Below are positions 55,489 through 56,828 of a stretch of 56,828 nucleotides of DNA, one piece after another. The DNA comes from Staphylococcus sp. Its GTDB lineage: Bacteria; Bacteroidota; Bacteroidia; Bacteroidales; Muribaculaceae. Within the stretch, counting starts at the first letter, position 1; the number at the start of each line of letters is the position of its first letter. The DNA lies in NCBI GenBank assembly GCA_023665865.1, contig JAMPDC010000001.1:570852-627679 (forward strand). Reading direction: 5' to 3'. A program made the translations under genes and the position numbers. The notes beneath the pieces are model-generated. The model worked only from the letters and a program-made list of their open reading frames with translations, searched no databases and was not told the origin of the DNA.

Positions 55489-55548
55489 CTTGAACCAAGG
55501 ACTCCCTGATTATGAGTCAGGTGCTCTAACCAACTGAGCTATAGGACC
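55475..55548 (-). tRNA. tRNA with anticodon CAT (elongator Met or Ile2)
   Basis: The gene is 74 bases including the discriminator A at 55475. The acceptor stem GGTCCTA pairs with TGGGACC, with one G-T pair. The D arm is GCTCAGTTGGTTAGAGC. The anticodon arm is CCTGA-CTCATAA-TCAGG, with anticodon CAT. The T arm is CTTGG-TTCAAGC-CCAAG. CCA is not encoded. It is not an initiator tRNA, because the first pair G1-C72 is Watson-Crick. Elongator Met and lysidine-modified Ile cannot be told apart here. It is the integration target of the island. Confidence 0.93.
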
Positions 55549-55612
55549 GTGCGATGTCTCGCAGCTATTCATTACATGGCGACGCCGTAGCCTGCCTGAA
55601 CTTTTAGCGATG

Positions 55613-55643
55613 CAAAGGTAGGCAATATTTTTTTCCCTGACAA
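55613..55643 (-). promoter_or_regulatory. Promoter of the tRNA gene
   Basis: On the minus strand TTG (55643-55641) and TACCTTTG (55620-55613) are 20 bases apart. The tRNA 5' end is about 65 bases downstream. Confidence 0.7.
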
Positions 55644-55847
55644 TAGTACCGACACCTTTTTTTGCTCCTGCCTGCGCATTTTCTTACTTTTCATATCACC
55701 ATGTCAGCGCACCGTGTGGGCAAGCTGTAGTGCAAAGCGCATAATACTATATTTATTCCGTCGCTCTTGTCCCTCATACACTTTTTCATTCATTTTTTCA
55801 GACTTACGACGTATTCCCGGATTGTGACGCACAGCGACTGGTTGCAA

Positions 55848-55879
55848 TTTGACAAGCAGCACCGAAAACGCTATCTTTG
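55848..55879 (+). promoter_or_regulatory. Promoter of the alkD-like gene
   Basis: TTTG (55848-55851), 20 bases, then TATCTTTG (55872-55879) is a consensus Bacteroidetes promoter. The ATG is at 55918, so the leader is about 30 bases. It also argues for that start over earlier in-frame codons. Confidence 0.8.
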
Positions 55880-55917
55880 TAGTTGACAAAATACGATTCA
55901 AAATACATACTAAAACA

Positions 55918-56649
55918 ATGACTGAACCATTAACAGATATATGGAAGGAGATGCTTGCCGACGAGGTGGTCGAAGGTAAACGCGAGATCCTGCAACGATT
56001 TTTCAAGACAGGGCCCGGCGAATATGCCGAAGGTGACGTTTTCCTCGGCATAACAAATCCATCGGTGCGGAAAGTCTCGAAACTGGTTGCCGATGCCCCG
56101 GCCAAGGCTATCGAGGAGATGCTGTGCTCCGGGATACACGAATACCGCCTCTCGGCCCTCCTCGTTTTGGTGAGGCAATATCATGCGGCACGAAAAAAGC
56201 CGGAGGAGCGGCGCAGGATAGTGGAGTTTTACCTTTCCCACACACGCCATATCAACAACTGGGATCTCGTAGATCTCACCGCACCGAAAATCATCGGAGA
56301 GTATGTCTTTGAGACCGGAAAGACCGAAATCCTATCCGGACTCTCACGCTCTACCGATCTGTGGGAGCAACGCATAGCCATCGTCGCAACATATACGCTG
56401 CTGTGCCATGGGATCACAAAACCCACCCTGGAGATTGCAACACTCTATCTCAACCACAACCACGATCTTATCCATAAAGCCTCCGGCTGGATGCTGAGAG
56501 AGATGGGCAAACGGGTGGACGAAAAGCTCCTGACCGATTTTCTTGACCTCAACACTCCCGTGATGCCACGCACCATGCTGCGCTACGCAATCGAAAAGCT
56601 TTCTCAAACCCAACGTCAATACTATCTGAATTTGCCTCGCCGAAGATAG
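55918..56649 (+). CDS. AlkD-like DNA alkylation repair protein
   Basis: This is a HEAT-like-repeat DNA glycosylase of the AlkD/AlkC family, which removes positively charged alkylated bases. The ATG at 55918 gives 243 residues (MTEPLTDIWKEMLADEVVEG); upstream codons overlap the promoter. Segments typical of the family are FFKTGPGEYAEGDVFLGITN, EYRLSALLVLVRQYH, NNWDLVDLTAPKIIGEYVFE (Trp and Asp of the active site), LWEQRIAIVATYTLL and KASGWMLREMGKRVDEKLL. It lies just outside the island. Confidence 0.93.
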   Translation: MTEPLTDIWKEMLADEVVEGKREILQRFFKTGPGEYAEGDVFLGITNPSVRKVSKLVADAPAKAIEEMLCSGIHEYRLSALLVLVRQYHAARKKPEERRRIVEFYLSHTRHINNWDLVDLTAPKIIGEYVFETGKTEILSGLSRSTDLWEQRIAIVATYTLLCHGITKPTLEIATLYLNHNHDLIHKASGWMLREMGKRVDEKLLTDFLDLNTPVMPRTMLRYAIEKLSQTQRQYYLNLPRRR

Positions 56650-56749
56650 AGAGGTCTAATAGTGAACGCTATCGCACACGGCGAAACAGACGATATTCTG
56701 TCCTGTTTTTCGCAAAAAGCTATCTCAATCAAAATTTATTGCAAAAATA

Positions 56750-56781
56750 TTTGCACACTTCTGCAAACATCCATAACTTTG
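56750..56781 (+). promoter_or_regulatory. Promoter for a gene beyond the right edge
   Basis: TTTG (56750-56753), 20 bases, then TAACTTTG (56774-56781) is a consensus Bacteroidetes promoter. Downstream, ATGCTT and AAGCAT (56807-56812, 56817-56822) form a small hairpin. The ATG at 56807 is open to the window end but is only seven codons, so no gene is called. Confidence 0.7.
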
Positions 56782-56828
56782 CACTCGCAAAACAGCGATA
56801 ACCGCTATGCTTAGCGAAGCATCCACAA

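Larger units (their letters stand above)
55549..55917. other. Divergent intergenic region tRNA / alkD
   Basis: This 369-base region holds the minus-strand tRNA promoter (55613-55643) and the plus-strand alkD promoter (55848-55879). The DNA between is AT-rich, with no gene I can support. Confidence 0.6.

Noticed and set aside
55253-55498. 81-codon minus-strand open frame across the GTCCAA repeats, hairpin and tRNA end
   Set aside because: It runs through the attachment site and hairpin and is not protein-like.

Overview
The window looks like chromosome from a Bacteroidales bacterium of moderate to high GC, most like the gut family Muribaculaceae. The reasons are the fused str/S10/spc ribosomal block (rpsL-rpsG-fusA-rpsJ, no tuf), start codons without clear Shine-Dalgarno sites, repeated Bacteroidetes-type promoters (TTTG, about 20 bases, TAnnTTTG), and genes such as nspC and a periplasmic C69 dipeptidase. 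The family assignment is inference; no marker comparison was run.

Layout. 1-13452 (minus strand) is one long ribosomal operon, from rpsL down to a truncated secY, with an unusual 315-base spacer between rpsN and rpsH. 13453-39102 is housekeeping and accessory metabolism: metG, asparaginase, a pcrA-nspC-glycosyltransferase-radC-cysK cluster, a C69 dipeptidase divergent from an aquaporin, a zinc metallopeptidase, lpxB, a PepSY-like exported protein, a glucosaminidase overlapping a DEAD-box helicase, a nitroreductase, a VOC enzyme, a cation/proton antiporter, a YeiH-type permease, an FKBP isomerase, and three late cobalamin genes (cobQ, a cobD-type decarboxylase, cbiB).

39288-55488 is an integrated genomic island of about 16.2 kb. 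It sits at the 3' end of a tRNA gene with anticodon CAT (55475-55548, minus). A 15-base copy of the tRNA end lies at 39288-39302, and a tRNA-type terminator is stranded just outside that copy. The island has a tyrosine integrase split by a frameshift, two overlapping excisionase-like HTH genes, about 1 kb of AT-rich repeat-filled DNA, and a tightly packed minus-strand operon: XRE regulator, type III Res, type III Mod, a protein with two GHKL ATPase domains and a histidine-kinase-like H-box, a receiver-like protein, an unrecognised 251-residue protein, and a second (gamma-class) adenine methyltransferase. A Schlafen/AlbA_2-type gene follows.

The most interesting hypothesis is that this operon couples a phosphotransfer or MORC/MutL-like ATPase signalling module to DNA modification and restriction, as a composite defence system. 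Domains and gene order are visible; joint function is inference. After the tRNA come an alkD-like DNA repair gene with a textbook promoter and, at the right edge, another strong promoter whose gene lies outside the window.
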